Assembly: GCF_029080175.1 (NCBI RefSeq)
Contig: NZ_JARFJC010000025.1
Strand: one strand, 5' to 3'
DNA: 64,000 nt
Source: Luteipulveratus flavus
GTDB lineage: Bacteria > Actinomycetota > Actinomycetes > Actinomycetales > Dermatophilaceae
Below are positions 8,113 to 16,315 of this stretch, one piece after another; the first letter of the stretch is position 1; every line of letters starts with the position of its first letter. Under the pieces are notes generated by a model. The model searched no databases and was not told the origin of the DNA. It was given only the letters and a program-made list of their open reading frames with translations. Made by a program: the position numbers and the translations under genes.

Positions 8113-8730
8113 TTACGCGGTGGGTCGGTCCTGCTCCGCGGGCGCCGCGTCCTCGGCTCGCAGGTACCCCCGCTCCTCCATCTCCTCCAGCAGCGAGCGC
8201 AGCTCCGAACGGACGAAGTCGCGGGTCGCGGTGTCGCGCATCGCCAGCCGGAGCGAGGCGACCTCGCGGGTGAGGAACTCGGTGTCGGCGAGGTTGCGCT
8301 CGTCCCGTGCCCGGTCCTGCTCGAGGCCGACCCGGTCGCGGTCGTCCTGGCGGTTCTGGGCGAGCAGGATGAGCGGCGCGGCGTACGAGGCCTGCAACGA
8401 GAGGATCAGCGTGAGCAGGGTGTAGTTGAGCGACCGCGGGTCGAACTGGGCGGCCTCGGGCGCGAAGGTGTTCCACGCCAGCCACACCGCGACGAAGATC
8501 GTCATCCAGATCAGGAAGGTCGCCGTGCCCATGAACCGGGCGAACTTCTCGCTCCAGACGCCGAATCGCTCGGAGCTGATGGGGACGGTGGGGAAGAGGC
8601 GGCGGCGCAGCTCGCGCGGCTGGTCCAGGCGGCTCACCTCGCGGCGGGCGCCGGCCCTCAGCCGGGTCCGGTCCGCCTTGAGCTCCTTGTCACGCTCGCG
8701 GGTGCGTTCCTGCGCAGGACGCTCGGTCAC
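8113..8730 (-). CDS. DUF1003 membrane protein
   Basis: A 205-residue inner-membrane protein of unknown function. After a charged N-terminus, two hydrophobic segments ('FLIWMTIFVAVWLAWNTF' and 'LLTLILSLQASYAAPLILLA') flank a short loop. The family motif 'APLILLAQNRQDDRDR' is present, followed by a helical acidic tail. GTG start at 8730, preceded by an excellent aaggaggtgacc ribosome-binding site. It sits 18 bases after the MgtE-N/CBS gene and 25 bases before mrp, suggesting one transcript. DUF1003 proteins often neighbour magnesium-transport genes, and the upstream gene fits that pattern. Confidence 0.88.
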   Translation of the reverse strand: MTERPAQERTRERDKELKADRTRLRAGARREVSRLDQPRELRRRLFPTVPISSERFGVWSEKFARFMGTATFLIWMTIFVAVWLAWNTFAPEAAQFDPRSLNYTLLTLILSLQASYAAPLILLAQNRQDDRDRVGLEQDRARDERNLADTEFLTREVASLRLAMRDTATRDFVRSELRSLLEEMEERGYLRAEDAAPAEQDRPTA

Positions 8731-8748
8731 GGGTCACCTCCTTCGTCG

Positions 8749-10047
8749 TCACGCTGAGCTGGGTTGTCCGGGGCGGATCTCGTGGCGTTCCTCGCGCCAG
8801 TCCTCGGGGAGGATGTGGTCGAGCACGTCGTCGACGGTGACGGCGCCGAGCAGCCGGCCGTCCGCGTCGACCACCGGCATGCCGACGAGGTTGTACGTCG
8901 CGAGCGTCCGGGTCACCTCGCCGAGCGGTGCGTCGGGGAGGATCGGCTCGACGGTCTTGTCGATGACCTGCCCGACGGCCGTGTGCGGTGGCTCGCGCAG
9001 CAGCCGCTGGGTGTGGACCATCCCGACATAGCGACCGGTCGGCGGCTCGATCGGCGGTCGGCACACGTAGACCGACGCGGCCAGCGCAGGGGCGATCTCC
9101 TCCCGCCGGACCAGCGCGAGCGCCTCGGCGATGGTGGCCTCCGGTCCGAGGATCACCGGCTCGGTCGTCATCAGACCGCCGGCGGTGTTCTCGTCGTACG
9201 CGAGCAGCCGGCGCAGCGGGGCGGCCTCGTCCGGCTCCATGAGCTGCAGCAGCTCCTCGGCCTGCTCCGGCGGCAGGTCCGCCAGCAGGTCGGCGGCGTC
9301 GTCGGGCTCCATCGCCTCCAGGACGTCGGCGGCGCGGTCGGTGCCGAGACCGGCGATGATCTCGACCTGGTCGTCCTCGGGGAGCTCCTCGAGGACGTCG
9401 GCGAGCTTCTCGTCGTCCAGCGCGGCGGCGACCTCGGCCCGGCGCTTGGGGTTGAGGTCGTGGATGACCTCGGCGAGGTCGGCCACCCGCAGGTCGTCGT
9501 AGGTCTCCAGGAGTCGCTCGGCGCTCTGTGCCGCCGGCTGCTCGTGCAGGCCGGACACGTCGGTGATGTCGACCAGGGCGGTGGCTCCGGTACGGCGGCG
9601 GGTCAGCCGGGAGACCGCGCGGGTGGCCGTGGACGCATCGCCGCGACGACGGACGAAGACCTTGACGGCCATCCAGTCCCGACGCGCGTTCTGCTCGATC
9701 GCGACGTCCTCGACGACGCCCTCGTAGTCACCGTCGGGGGAGTGCACCACCACGCCGCGGTCCAGGACCTCGGCGAGCACCAGCGTCTCGTTCGCGCGCT
9801 GCTCGAACCGTCGCATGTTGACCAGGCCGGTCGTGATCACCGCGCCGGCGTCGATGGAGGTCACGCGGGTCATCGGCACGAACACCCGGCGTCGGCCGGG
9901 CACCTCGGTCACCAGGCCGATGGCTCGCGCCCGCTGCGGGCCGGCGAACATGACGACGACGTCGCGCACCCGACCCACCTGGTCACCCAGAGGGTCGAAG
10001 ACCTTGAGCCCGGCCATCCGGGCGACGAAGACGCGACTCGTGCTCAT
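8749..10047 (-). CDS. MgtE N-domain and CBS-domain protein without a transport domain
   Basis: A 432-residue soluble protein. The first about 170 residues read as PRC-barrel-like units ('FDPLGDQVGRVRDVVV', 'DGDYEGVVEDVAIE'). A superhelical MgtE N-terminal domain follows ('RRAEVAAALDDEKLADVLEE', 'MEPDDAADLLADLPPEQAEE'), then a CBS pair from about 310 ('MTTEPVILGPEATIAEAL', 'LVGMPVVDADGRLLGAVTVD'). The five-helix channel domain of MgtE is absent, so it cannot transport Mg2+ by itself; it may sense Mg2+ or nucleotides. Start ATG 10047. Probably cotranscribed with the DUF1003 gene and mrp. Confidence 0.85.
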   Translation of the reverse strand: MSTSRVFVARMAGLKVFDPLGDQVGRVRDVVVMFAGPQRARAIGLVTEVPGRRRVFVPMTRVTSIDAGAVITTGLVNMRRFEQRANETLVLAEVLDRGVVVHSPDGDYEGVVEDVAIEQNARRDWMAVKVFVRRRGDASTATRAVSRLTRRRTGATALVDITDVSGLHEQPAAQSAERLLETYDDLRVADLAEVIHDLNPKRRAEVAAALDDEKLADVLEELPEDDQVEIIAGLGTDRAADVLEAMEPDDAADLLADLPPEQAEELLQLMEPDEAAPLRRLLAYDENTAGGLMTTEPVILGPEATIAEALALVRREEIAPALAASVYVCRPPIEPPTGRYVGMVHTQRLLREPPHTAVGQVIDKTVEPILPDAPLGEVTRTLATYNLVGMPVVDADGRLLGAVTVDDVLDHILPEDWREERHEIRPGQPSSA

Positions 10048-10102
10048 CCCGGACAGGCTATCCAGAGGGCACACGGGAATCCGGCACCCGGTCGACCTCG
10101 GG

Positions 10103-10585
10103 TCACCGCGTCACCGCGTCCGTGGGCAGCGGGGGAGCAGCGCCGGACTCCTCCTCGCCTGCTGCGCCGATCTCGGTCTGGGCGACGTCCGGGTCGAGCG
10201 CGAGCACCCGGGCGTGCTCGGCCCAGTGGTCGACGAGCCGGTCCTGGGGCACGGCGGAGTTCAGTCGGCTCGACCTGAGGGCGGCCGTCGCCGCGGCCCA
10301 CTCGGCGTCGTCGGCACCGATGCGCCGGACGGCGGCGGGCACCGTGAGCAGTCGCGCCCGGGAGTCCTTGGAGCGCAGCACCAGCCACACCCGCTCCGGC
10401 AGCTCAGGGAGCGGCTGCTCGCCCGGGCCGCTGACGACGTAGGCGGTGCCTTCCACGCTGGCGTGCCAGACCGGCCAGGTGCGCTCCCCGGTCCGGATCC
10501 ACAGGAGCCCCGACTTGCTGAGCGCCTCCTGGACCAGACGGTCGGCGGGGGTCGTGGTCGGCGCGGCGTCGGAGGTGGGGCTCAT
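10103..10585 (-). CDS. Conserved hypothetical protein
   Basis: A 160-residue soluble protein I do not recognise with certainty. It begins 'MSPTSDAAPTTTPADRLVQE' and has a beta-rich middle ('GLLWIRTGERTWPVWHAS', 'ERVWLVLRSKDSRARLL') that could be a pyridoxamine-phosphate-oxidase-like split barrel, but no flavin motif is visible. The C-terminus is acidic and probably disordered. Start is ATG 10585. A perfect palindrome gtgaccgaggtcac lies 29 bases upstream and could control it. It runs divergently from the small ORF at 10718. Confidence 0.65.
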   Translation of the reverse strand: MSPTSDAAPTTTPADRLVQEALSKSGLLWIRTGERTWPVWHASVEGTAYVVSGPGEQPLPELPERVWLVLRSKDSRARLLTVPAAVRRIGADDAEWAAATAALRSSRLNSAVPQDRLVDHWAEHARVLALDPDVAQTEIGAAGEEESGAAPPLPTDAVTR

Positions 10586-10613
10586 GCCCGGATCGTACGG
10601 CGAGGAGGGCAGC

Positions 10614-10627
10614 GTGACCGAGGTCAC
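10614..10627. promoter_or_regulatory. Palindromic site resembling a CRP/GlxR operator
   Basis: The sequence GTGACCGAGGTCAC is a 6-bp inverted repeat with a 2-base centre. It contains GTGA-N6-TCAC, the core recognised by CRP-family regulators (consensus TGTGA-N6-TCACA). It lies in the divergent space between the hypothetical gene (start 10585) and the 34-codon ORF (start 10718). The match is to the core only; the outer T/A pair is C/G here. Confidence 0.4.
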
Positions 10628-10640
10628 GGTCATACGATTC

Positions 10641-10717
10641 GTTACTTTTCGAGTTCGAAATATAAACTGGTGCACAAGCGTTGGAGCGGATGAACAACCA
10701 AGGAATCGGAGGAGATC
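10641..10717 (+). promoter_or_regulatory. AT-rich promoter region with TTTCGA-N2-TCGAAA palindrome
   Basis: This stretch is far richer in A/T than its surroundings. It holds the perfect 6-bp inverted repeat TTTCGA-GT-TCGAAA (10647-10660), followed at once by TATAAA (10661-10666), a near-consensus -10. The ribosome-binding site ggaggag (10709-10715) follows about 45 bases later. The palindrome abuts the -10, where a repressor would block transcription. The regulator is unknown. Confidence 0.5.
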
Positions 10718-10822
10718 GTGAACACCACCGCGATGTACACCCACGGCGGCCGGGCGCTCGTCGAGGCGATGGACAAGCACCGCACCGAGCGTGCTCGTCG
10801 GATCATCGGACGCCGTCGCTGA
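10718..10822 (+). CDS. Small basic protein of 34 residues
   Basis: This short ORF (GTG start) encodes a peptide beginning 'MNTTAMYTHGGRALVEAM' and ending in a basic helix 'RARRIIGRRR'. Evidence that it is real: a very good ggaggagatc ribosome-binding site, an AT-rich promoter-like region with TATAAA upstream, an intrinsic terminator starting 20 bases after the stop, and host-like codon use. No family is recognised. The arginine-rich tail would suit RNA or membrane binding, which is inference. It stands as a compact single-gene unit. Confidence 0.6.
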   Translation: MNTTAMYTHGGRALVEAMDKHRTERARRIIGRRR

Positions 10823-10841
10823 GCGCAGCAGCAACCGTATG

Positions 10842-10870
10842 AGCCCCCTGCCCGAGGCAGGGGGCTTCTT
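10842..10870 (+). terminator. Intrinsic terminator after 34-codon ORF
   Basis: 11-bp perfect stem (agccccctgcc at 10842-10852 paired with 10856-10866), a 3-base loop, then the T-rich tail tctt. It is one of the best classical terminators in the window. Confidence 0.85.
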
Positions 10871-11056
10871 GCATCCCGGCCCGGTATCAAGGGGTGACCG
10901 CGAACCTCCTAAGGTCACGGTCAGGACACGGCAGATTTTTCCCAGGATCGTCGTGCAACGTCGGGGGCGGGTACGGCGTCCTGGTCGTTGAGGGTCGGGG
11001 AGGACCGTCACTACCGGCATCCAGGCCGGGCGTTGACTTCGAAGGGCAGAGGAACG

Positions 11057-11809
11057 ATGACGAACATCAAGATCGATCGGCGCCATGCGCTGCAGGGCGC
11101 CGCGGTAGCCGGGACAGTGGGGGCGATCGGTATCGCCACGGCAGGACGCGCCGACGCGGCCGTCCGTCCGACGGCGGCACCCGCGTCGGCGCCGACCGCC
11201 GTGGTCGCCGCGACCTATCCGACGCTGAAGCGCGGCAGTACCGGTACCGCGGTCAAGGACCTGCAGACCAAGCTGTCGGGCGCGGGCTACTGGCTCGGGT
11301 CGGTGGACGGATCCTTCGGCCACCTGACCCAGCAGGCAGTGTGGGCGATCCAGAAGTACTGGGGTCTGTCCCGCGACGGTGTGGTCGGCCCGCTCACCTG
11401 GGGCAAGGTCAACCTGCGCCAGCGGCCGAAGTCGCGCTACACGACGACGCGCATCGAGGTGGACAAGGCGCGTCAGCTGATGTTCGTCGTCTCCTCGGGA
11501 GCGGTGCAGCTGTGCCTCAACACCAGCACCGGTGCGAACAAGCCGTTCGAGAGCGGCGGCCACTGGTACGACGGTCGGACGCCCAGCGGCACCTTCAAGG
11601 TCTTCCGCTACGTCCCGGGGTGGTACCACGGAGCGCTCGGCGACCTCTACCGTCCGATGTTCTTCAACGGCGGCATCGCGATCCATGGCTCCACGAGCAT
11701 CCCGCCGTACAACGCCTCGCACGGCTGCTGCCGGCTGAGCACCGCCGCGCAGGACACGATCATCGCGCGCGGCGCCCTGAAGATCGGCGCCACCGTCACG
11801 GTCTACTGA
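11057..11809 (+). CDS. L,D-transpeptidase (YkuD) with peptidoglycan-binding domain
   Basis: Exported cell-wall enzyme of 250 residues expected to form 3-3 cross-links or attach proteins to peptidoglycan. The N-terminus 'IDRRHALQGAAVAG' plus the hydrophobic run to residue 35 looks like a twin-arginine signal. Residues about 55-118 are a peptidoglycan-binding domain ('LKRGSTGTAVKDLQTKLSGA', 'WGLSRDGVVGPLTW'). The YkuD catalytic domain (130-250) has 'IHGST' (H210) and 'SHGCCRLS' with nucleophile C224. I use ATG 11057 because the signal starts there. The 234-base upstream gap holds GTGACC at 10894-10899 and its complement GGTCAC at 10913-10918, a possible leader hairpin. Confidence 0.9.
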   Translation: MTNIKIDRRHALQGAAVAGTVGAIGIATAGRADAAVRPTAAPASAPTAVVAATYPTLKRGSTGTAVKDLQTKLSGAGYWLGSVDGSFGHLTQQAVWAIQKYWGLSRDGVVGPLTWGKVNLRQRPKSRYTTTRIEVDKARQLMFVVSSGAVQLCLNTSTGANKPFESGGHWYDGRTPSGTFKVFRYVPGWYHGALGDLYRPMFFNGGIAIHGSTSIPPYNASHGCCRLSTAAQDTIIARGALKIGATVTVY

Positions 11810-11822
11810 CCGGAACGACCAG

Positions 11823-11871
11823 CGACGGCCGAGGGCCGCTCCGACGCTGTCGGGGCGGCCCTCGGCCGTCG
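11823..11871. terminator. Intrinsic terminator after the L,D-transpeptidase gene
   Basis: Perfect 17-bp inverted repeat: cgacggccgagggccgc at 11823-11839 pairs with 11855-11871 around a 15-base loop. Confidence 0.8.
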
Positions 11872-11903
11872 TCAGAAGGCGCTCGCCGTGGAAGACTCCG
11901 AGG

Positions 11904-12416
11904 ATGAGCACCCCAGGCATGTCATCGATGCGGCCGCCGTCCGGCGGTCTGACGCTGGAGTACCCGATGTCTCTCGGCGTCTTCGACCAGTACGTCGACG
12001 CGCAGCAGGCGGTCGACTACCTGTCCGATCACGAGTTCCCGGTCCAGAACTGCATGATCGTCGGCACCGAGCTCAAGCAGGTCGAGCGCGTCACAGGCCG
12101 GCTCACGTGGGGGCGGGTCATCCTGGGCGGCGTGCTGTCCGGCGTGTGGCTCGGCGCCTTCGTCGGCCTGATCTTCGCGCTGTTCAGCAACGGCTCGGAC
12201 ACCTTCGCGATGGTCATCTCGACGATGATCTTCGGCGCGATCTTCGGAGCCGTCTGGGCAGCCATCGGTTACGGCGTCACCCGTGGTCAGCGCGACTTCA
12301 CCTCGATCAGCCAGGTGGTCGCCACCAAGTACGAGGTCCTGGTGGAGCACAAGTTCGCCCAGCAGGCACGCGACCTGCTGGCGCAGCGGCCCGGTGCGGG
12401 TCCGACGCTGACCTGA
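11904..12416 (+). CDS. General-stress-protein-17M-like membrane protein
   Basis: A 170-residue protein. The first part ('SLGVFDQYVDAQQAVDYLSD', 'CMIVGTELKQVERVTGRLTW') matches the general stress protein 17M domain as I recall it. It is followed by two membrane segments ('VLSGVWLGAFVGLIFALF' and 'MIFGAIFGAVWAAIGYGV') and a short cytoplasmic end ('VATKYEVLVEHKFAQQAR'). Function is unknown; the family is common in actinobacteria. ATG 11904 is used; 'MSLGVF' further in is a possible shorter start. It converges with pepP across a hairpin. Confidence 0.78.
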   Translation: MSTPGMSSMRPPSGGLTLEYPMSLGVFDQYVDAQQAVDYLSDHEFPVQNCMIVGTELKQVERVTGRLTWGRVILGGVLSGVWLGAFVGLIFALFSNGSDTFAMVISTMIFGAIFGAVWAAIGYGVTRGQRDFTSISQVVATKYEVLVEHKFAQQARDLLAQRPGAGPTLT

Positions 12417-12423
12417 GGATCGT

Positions 12424-12461
12424 CCGGGCACCCCGTGCGCGATCGGCGACGGGATGCCCGG
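12424..12461. terminator. Convergent hairpin between two opposing genes
   Basis: 12-bp stem with one mismatch: ccgggcaccccg at 12424-12435 pairs with cgggatgcccgg at 12450-12461. It lies exactly between two converging genes, so it could end both transcripts. Confidence 0.55.
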
Positions 12462-12468
12462 TCGATCG

Positions 12469-13983
12469 TCAGCGGGACCAGACGCCCTTGATCCAGGCCT
12501 CGACGTCGTCGGCCGACCGGGGCATAAAGCCGGACAGGTTCTCGCGGCCGTCCTCGGTGACGACGACGTCGTCCTCGATCCGGACGCCGATGCCGCGCAG
12601 CTCCTGCGGGACCAGCTCGTCGTCGGCCTTGAAGTAGAGCCCCGGCTCGACCGTCAGGACCATTCCGGGACGCAGCTCGCCCTCCATGTACTCCTCGCGG
12701 CGCGCGGCGGCGCAGTCGTGCACGTCCAGACCGAGGTGGTGGGACGTCCCGTGCACCATCCAGCGGCGGTGGTACTGCCCCTTCTCGGTGTCCAGGGTGT
12801 CCTCCACGGACACGCCGTCGGGCAGCAGCCCCCACTCGTACAGGTGCTCGGCGATCACGCGGATCGCGGCCGCGTGCACGTCGGAGAACGTGGCTCCCGG
12901 GCGGACGGCTGCGATGCCCGCCTCCTGCGCCGCGTACACCGCGTCGTACACCTTGCGCTGCGCCTCGGAGAATGTGCCGCTCACCGGCAGGGTGCGGGTG
13001 ATGTCGGCGGTGTAGAGCGAGTCGACCTCGACGCCGGCGTCCAGCAGGAGCAGGTCACCCGGCTTGATGTCGCCGGTGTTCTTGATCCAGTGCAGCGTGT
13101 TCGCGTGATCGCCGGCCGCGCAGATCGAGTCGTAGCCGACGCCGTTGCCCTCGTGGCGGGCGTACAGGCCGAAGACGCCCTCGACCCAGCGCTCGCCGCG
13201 GCCCCGCTCGATCGCCTCGGGGAGGTCGGCGATGACCGCCTCGAAGCCGTGTGAGGTCGCCTCGACGGCGTCGCGCATCTGCTGCACCTCCCACTCGTCC
13301 TTGACGAACCGCAGGCTGGACAGCTGGCGCGCGAACTCAGCGTCCAGCTCGCGCTGCTTCTCGGTGCGCTCGTCGGTCCGCGCCTCGGTCGCCCGGGCCC
13401 GGTCGACCATGTCGCGGACGTCGACGTCGGCCTCCCGCACCACGCGGACGGACACCGAGCCGGCGTCCTTGGCCACGTGGTCCTTGAGGTCGTCGATGTG
13501 GCGGGCGGTGACCCCGAGCTCGGCCTCGGCGTCCTCGAGCGTCGGACGCGCGCCCACCCAGAACTCGCCGTAGCGGGAGTCACCGAAGAACTCCTCGGTG
13601 TCGCGGCCGGCCAGCGGCCGGAAGTACAGCACCGCCTCGTGGCCGGCGTCGTTGCCGTCCTCGTCGGTCTGCGGCTCCAGGACCAGCACCGCGTCCGGCT
13701 CGCGGTCGGCGCCGAGGCCGGTGAGGTGAGCGAACGCGCTGTGCGGGCGGAAGACGTAGTCGGTGTCGTTGCTGCGCACCTTCAAGCCGCCGGCCGGCAC
13801 GACCAGACGCTCGCCGGGGAAGGCCGAGGAGACCTCGGCGCGCCGGGCAGCGGCGTACGCGGCGGCCTCGGCGCGCTGCGGACGCTCCTCGCTGCGCGGC
13901 GCCCACCCCTGGGCGACGAAGTCGCGGAATGCCTGGCTCGTCGGCCGGCTGCGGTGCTCGGGCTTGTGCTGTTCCTCACTCAC
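12469..13983 (-). CDS. pepP: Xaa-Pro aminopeptidase (aminopeptidase P, M24B)
   Basis: Cytoplasmic metallopeptidase of 504 residues that removes N-terminal residues preceding proline. The first about 200 residues are the AMP_N domain ('SAFPGERLVVPAGGLKVRSN'), and the rest is the pita-bread fold. The metal ligands are visible: Asp in 'LLLLDAGVEVD' and 'YTADITRTLP', His in 'MVHGTSHHLGLDVHD', Glu in 'LTVEPGLYF' and 'GVRIEDDVVVT'. GTG start at 13983. It stands alone, facing away from the ThrE-like gene. Confidence 0.93.
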   Translation of the reverse strand: MSEEQHKPEHRSRPTSQAFRDFVAQGWAPRSEERPQRAEAAAYAAARRAEVSSAFPGERLVVPAGGLKVRSNDTDYVFRPHSAFAHLTGLGADREPDAVLVLEPQTDEDGNDAGHEAVLYFRPLAGRDTEEFFGDSRYGEFWVGARPTLEDAEAELGVTARHIDDLKDHVAKDAGSVSVRVVREADVDVRDMVDRARATEARTDERTEKQRELDAEFARQLSSLRFVKDEWEVQQMRDAVEATSHGFEAVIADLPEAIERGRGERWVEGVFGLYARHEGNGVGYDSICAAGDHANTLHWIKNTGDIKPGDLLLLDAGVEVDSLYTADITRTLPVSGTFSEAQRKVYDAVYAAQEAGIAAVRPGATFSDVHAAAIRVIAEHLYEWGLLPDGVSVEDTLDTEKGQYHRRWMVHGTSHHLGLDVHDCAAARREEYMEGELRPGMVLTVEPGLYFKADDELVPQELRGIGVRIEDDVVVTEDGRENLSGFMPRSADDVEAWIKGVWSR

Positions 13984-14067
13984 GCGTCCATCGTCTCACT
14001 CGTCCCGCGCCTGCGGTGACGGCGGTGCGCAGGCTCAACTTGCTGGTCGCCAGGGGCTCGCGGCACA

Positions 14068-15594
14068 GTGACGGACGTGACCGCCGAGGAGTCCACGCAC
14101 CACGACCGCCCACGCCGCCCCGTCCCGGGTGAGCTGCGCGGGCGCGCTCAGCGGGCCATCCGGGCGCAGCGCCCGCCGACCGTCCCGATCGGCATCCGCG
14201 GCGACGACAACGGCCTGACCGAGTGGCACTCCCGAGCCGTGATCGACCTGGCGCTGCGCGTCGGCGAGACCATGCTCGCGACCGGCGCCTCGGCGTCCGA
14301 CGTGACCGCGACCGTGCTGCGCCTCACCCGGGCGTACGACGTCCGCTCGCTGCACGTCGACGTCACGTACACCTCGATCACGATCTCCTACCACCGCGGC
14401 GTCATGCGCGACCCGCTCACCGTGATGCGCATCGTCCCCGCGCTGGCCGCGGACTACGGACGTCTCGAGGCGATCCACACCCTCGTGCGCGACATCGTCG
14501 ACGAGCCCGGCGAGATCGGCGCGGCGCAGGACCGCCTGGAGGCGATCCTGGCCATGCACCACCCCTACCGGCGTGGGGTCGTGACCCTGGCCATCGGCCT
14601 GCTGGGCGCGGCCATCACCGCGCTGCTGGCCGGCTCGATCGTGCTCATCGTGCTCTCGTTCGTCGTGTCGATGGTCATCGACCGTGTGCAGCGGTTCATC
14701 TCGCTGCGCGGTGTCTCGGCCTTCTTCACCCAGGCGGTCGGTGCGGCGATCCCGACAACGGTCGTGGTCCTGCTGTGGACCCTGGTGCCCAAGGACGAAC
14801 GCGCCGACCTCGGCCTGCACTCGTTGTCCGCCCTGGTCGCCACGACGATCGTCGTGCTGCTGTCCGGCCTCGGTGTCGTCAGTGCGGCGCTGGAGACCCT
14901 CGACGGGTACTACCTCACCTCGGCCGCGCGCACGTTCGAGGTGGTGATCCTGTCGGTCGGCGTCGCGACGGGCATCACGACCGTGCTCGCCATCGGCCAG
15001 CGGCTCGACCCCGAGATGCTGCCGTTCACCGCGGCCTCGGCGAACATCACGCCCAACCTCCTGCTCGGCGTCGTCGCCTCGGGGGTCATCGCCGCAGCGC
15101 ACTCCGTCGCCAGCTACACCGGCCTGCGGGGCGCCCTCTTCGCGATGGGGGTGGCGGCCTTCTCGTGGCTCATGTACTGGATCAGCAACATCTGGGCTGC
15201 TCCCACCACGTGGTTCGACGCGCAGGCGCAGCAGCAGCCGAACGGCTCCGACCACGGCGTCCTCGCGGCCATACCGGCGACGTTCGTGGCAGCGGTGGTC
15301 GCCGGCGCCGTCGCCCAGCTGGTCGCCGTGCGCTACCGGGTGCCGGCGCTCGCGGTGACCACGGCCGCGATCATCCCGCTGCTGCCCGGTCTGTCCCTGT
15401 TCAACGGGATCTTCCAGCTCGTGCACAGCTCCTCCGATCCCAGCAAGGGCGTCGCCTCCCTGATCACGGCCGCGGCGCTCGGCCTTGCGCTGGCCGGTGG
15501 CATCTCGCTCGGAGGCCTGCCCGTCCGTCTGCTGCGGGCGGACCGGGTGCAGAAGCGCATCCTGCGACGCGCGGTCGCCGACACCCGCGACTGA
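14068..15594 (+). CDS. thrE: Threonine/serine exporter, ThrE family
   Basis: Polytopic membrane protein of 508 residues that should export threonine and serine. The soluble N-terminal part holds the family motif 'ALRVGETMLATGASASDVTA', followed by 'YDVRSLHVDVTYTSITISY'. About ten membrane segments follow, among them 'GLLGAAITALLAGSIVLIVL' and 'TTVVVLLWTL', matching the fused ThrE/ThrE_2 architecture known from Corynebacterium. GTG start at 14068; the gene ends 2 bases before the opposing lipoprotein gene. Confidence 0.9.
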   Translation: MTDVTAEESTHHDRPRRPVPGELRGRAQRAIRAQRPPTVPIGIRGDDNGLTEWHSRAVIDLALRVGETMLATGASASDVTATVLRLTRAYDVRSLHVDVTYTSITISYHRGVMRDPLTVMRIVPALAADYGRLEAIHTLVRDIVDEPGEIGAAQDRLEAILAMHHPYRRGVVTLAIGLLGAAITALLAGSIVLIVLSFVVSMVIDRVQRFISLRGVSAFFTQAVGAAIPTTVVVLLWTLVPKDERADLGLHSLSALVATTIVVLLSGLGVVSAALETLDGYYLTSAARTFEVVILSVGVATGITTVLAIGQRLDPEMLPFTAASANITPNLLLGVVASGVIAAAHSVASYTGLRGALFAMGVAAFSWLMYWISNIWAAPTTWFDAQAQQQPNGSDHGVLAAIPATFVAAVVAGAVAQLVAVRYRVPALAVTTAAIIPLLPGLSLFNGIFQLVHSSSDPSKGVASLITAAALGLALAGGISLGGLPVRLLRADRVQKRILRRAVADTRD

Positions 15595-15596
15595 GC

Positions 15597-16238
15597 TCAG
15601 GGGGTCGTGGACGGAGCGGGCGTCGGGGCGGCACTGCTCGGCGTGCCCCACGACCACGAGGTCAGGATCGACTCCTGGGTGGTGGTCGCCGTCGCCTTGT
15701 CCTTGGCGGCCGAGGTCATCGTCGTGACGACGACCTGGCTGCCGTTGAGGATGTAGTACTGCGTCTGGGCCACGTCGTACCCCTGCGCGACCCGCGAGAT
15801 CGCGTACCCCGACGCCGGGGCGCCGCCGACGGTCCGGTCGGCCAGCTTGGTCACGGTGGCGCCCTTCTGCCGCTGGGCGATCATGCCCTGGTTGACCAGC
15901 TCCTCCAGGGCGGGCGGGTCCTTCAGAACGCTCTTGACGACGCTGAAGCAGGGGTACACGTTCGCCGAGGGCTGCGGAGCGCGCAGGTACAGCACGGTGG
16001 TCGGGTGCTTGGTCGTGTCGTTCGCCCAGCCGGCGGGAGCGAGCACACCGAACGAACGGTCGCTCGCGGGCAGTGCCCCGGGCGCCGCGCGGGTCTCCAG
16101 GTGTGTGGCGGAGGGCGCCTCGACGGTCGTCGGCAGCTGGGGCGGGACCGAGCTGGGGTCGACGCCCTTCGGCGAGGAACAGCCGGCAGCGAGCAGCGCT
16201 ACGGGCAGTAGCGCGACAACGCTCCGACGGGCCTTCAC
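15597..16238 (-). CDS. Lipoprotein of unknown function
   Basis: A 213-residue secreted lipoprotein: the signal 'RRSVVALLPVALLAAGCSS' ends in a lipobox with the modified cysteine at about residue 20. The mature part has a single globular domain ('SFGVLAPAGWANDTTKHPTT', 'LNGSQVVVTTMTSAA'), resembling the small proteins of actinobacteria that carry fatty-acylated tails and bind unknown ligands. It ends with a Pro/Ser/Thr tail. GTG start at 16238. I cannot assign a substrate. Confidence 0.75.
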   Translation of the reverse strand: MKARRSVVALLPVALLAAGCSSPKGVDPSSVPPQLPTTVEAPSATHLETRAAPGALPASDRSFGVLAPAGWANDTTKHPTTVLYLRAPQPSANVYPCFSVVKSVLKDPPALEELVNQGMIAQRQKGATVTKLADRTVGGAPASGYAISRVAQGYDVAQTQYYILNGSQVVVTTMTSAAKDKATATTTQESILTSWSWGTPSSAAPTPAPSTTP

Positions 16239-16277
16239 GCGTGGCAGGTTACGTCACCCGTCTGCCCTTCCCCTGGA

Positions 16278-16310
16278 GGCGGTGGGGGCGCGCGTCGCGT
16301 CCCCACCGCC
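16278..16310 (-). terminator. Hairpin downstream of the 186-residue membrane protein gene
   Basis: Perfect 10-bp stem, ggcggtgggg at 16278-16287 with 16301-16310, located just after the stop of the reverse-strand gene ending at 16316. Confidence 0.65.
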
Positions 16311-16315
16311 CCGGT

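Noticed and set aside
10860..11056. Possible c-di-AMP (ydaO-type) riboswitch before the L,D-transpeptidase gene
   Set aside because: The region has a plausible context and short paired segments, but the conserved core of that riboswitch could not be matched; only a generic leader hairpin is reported.
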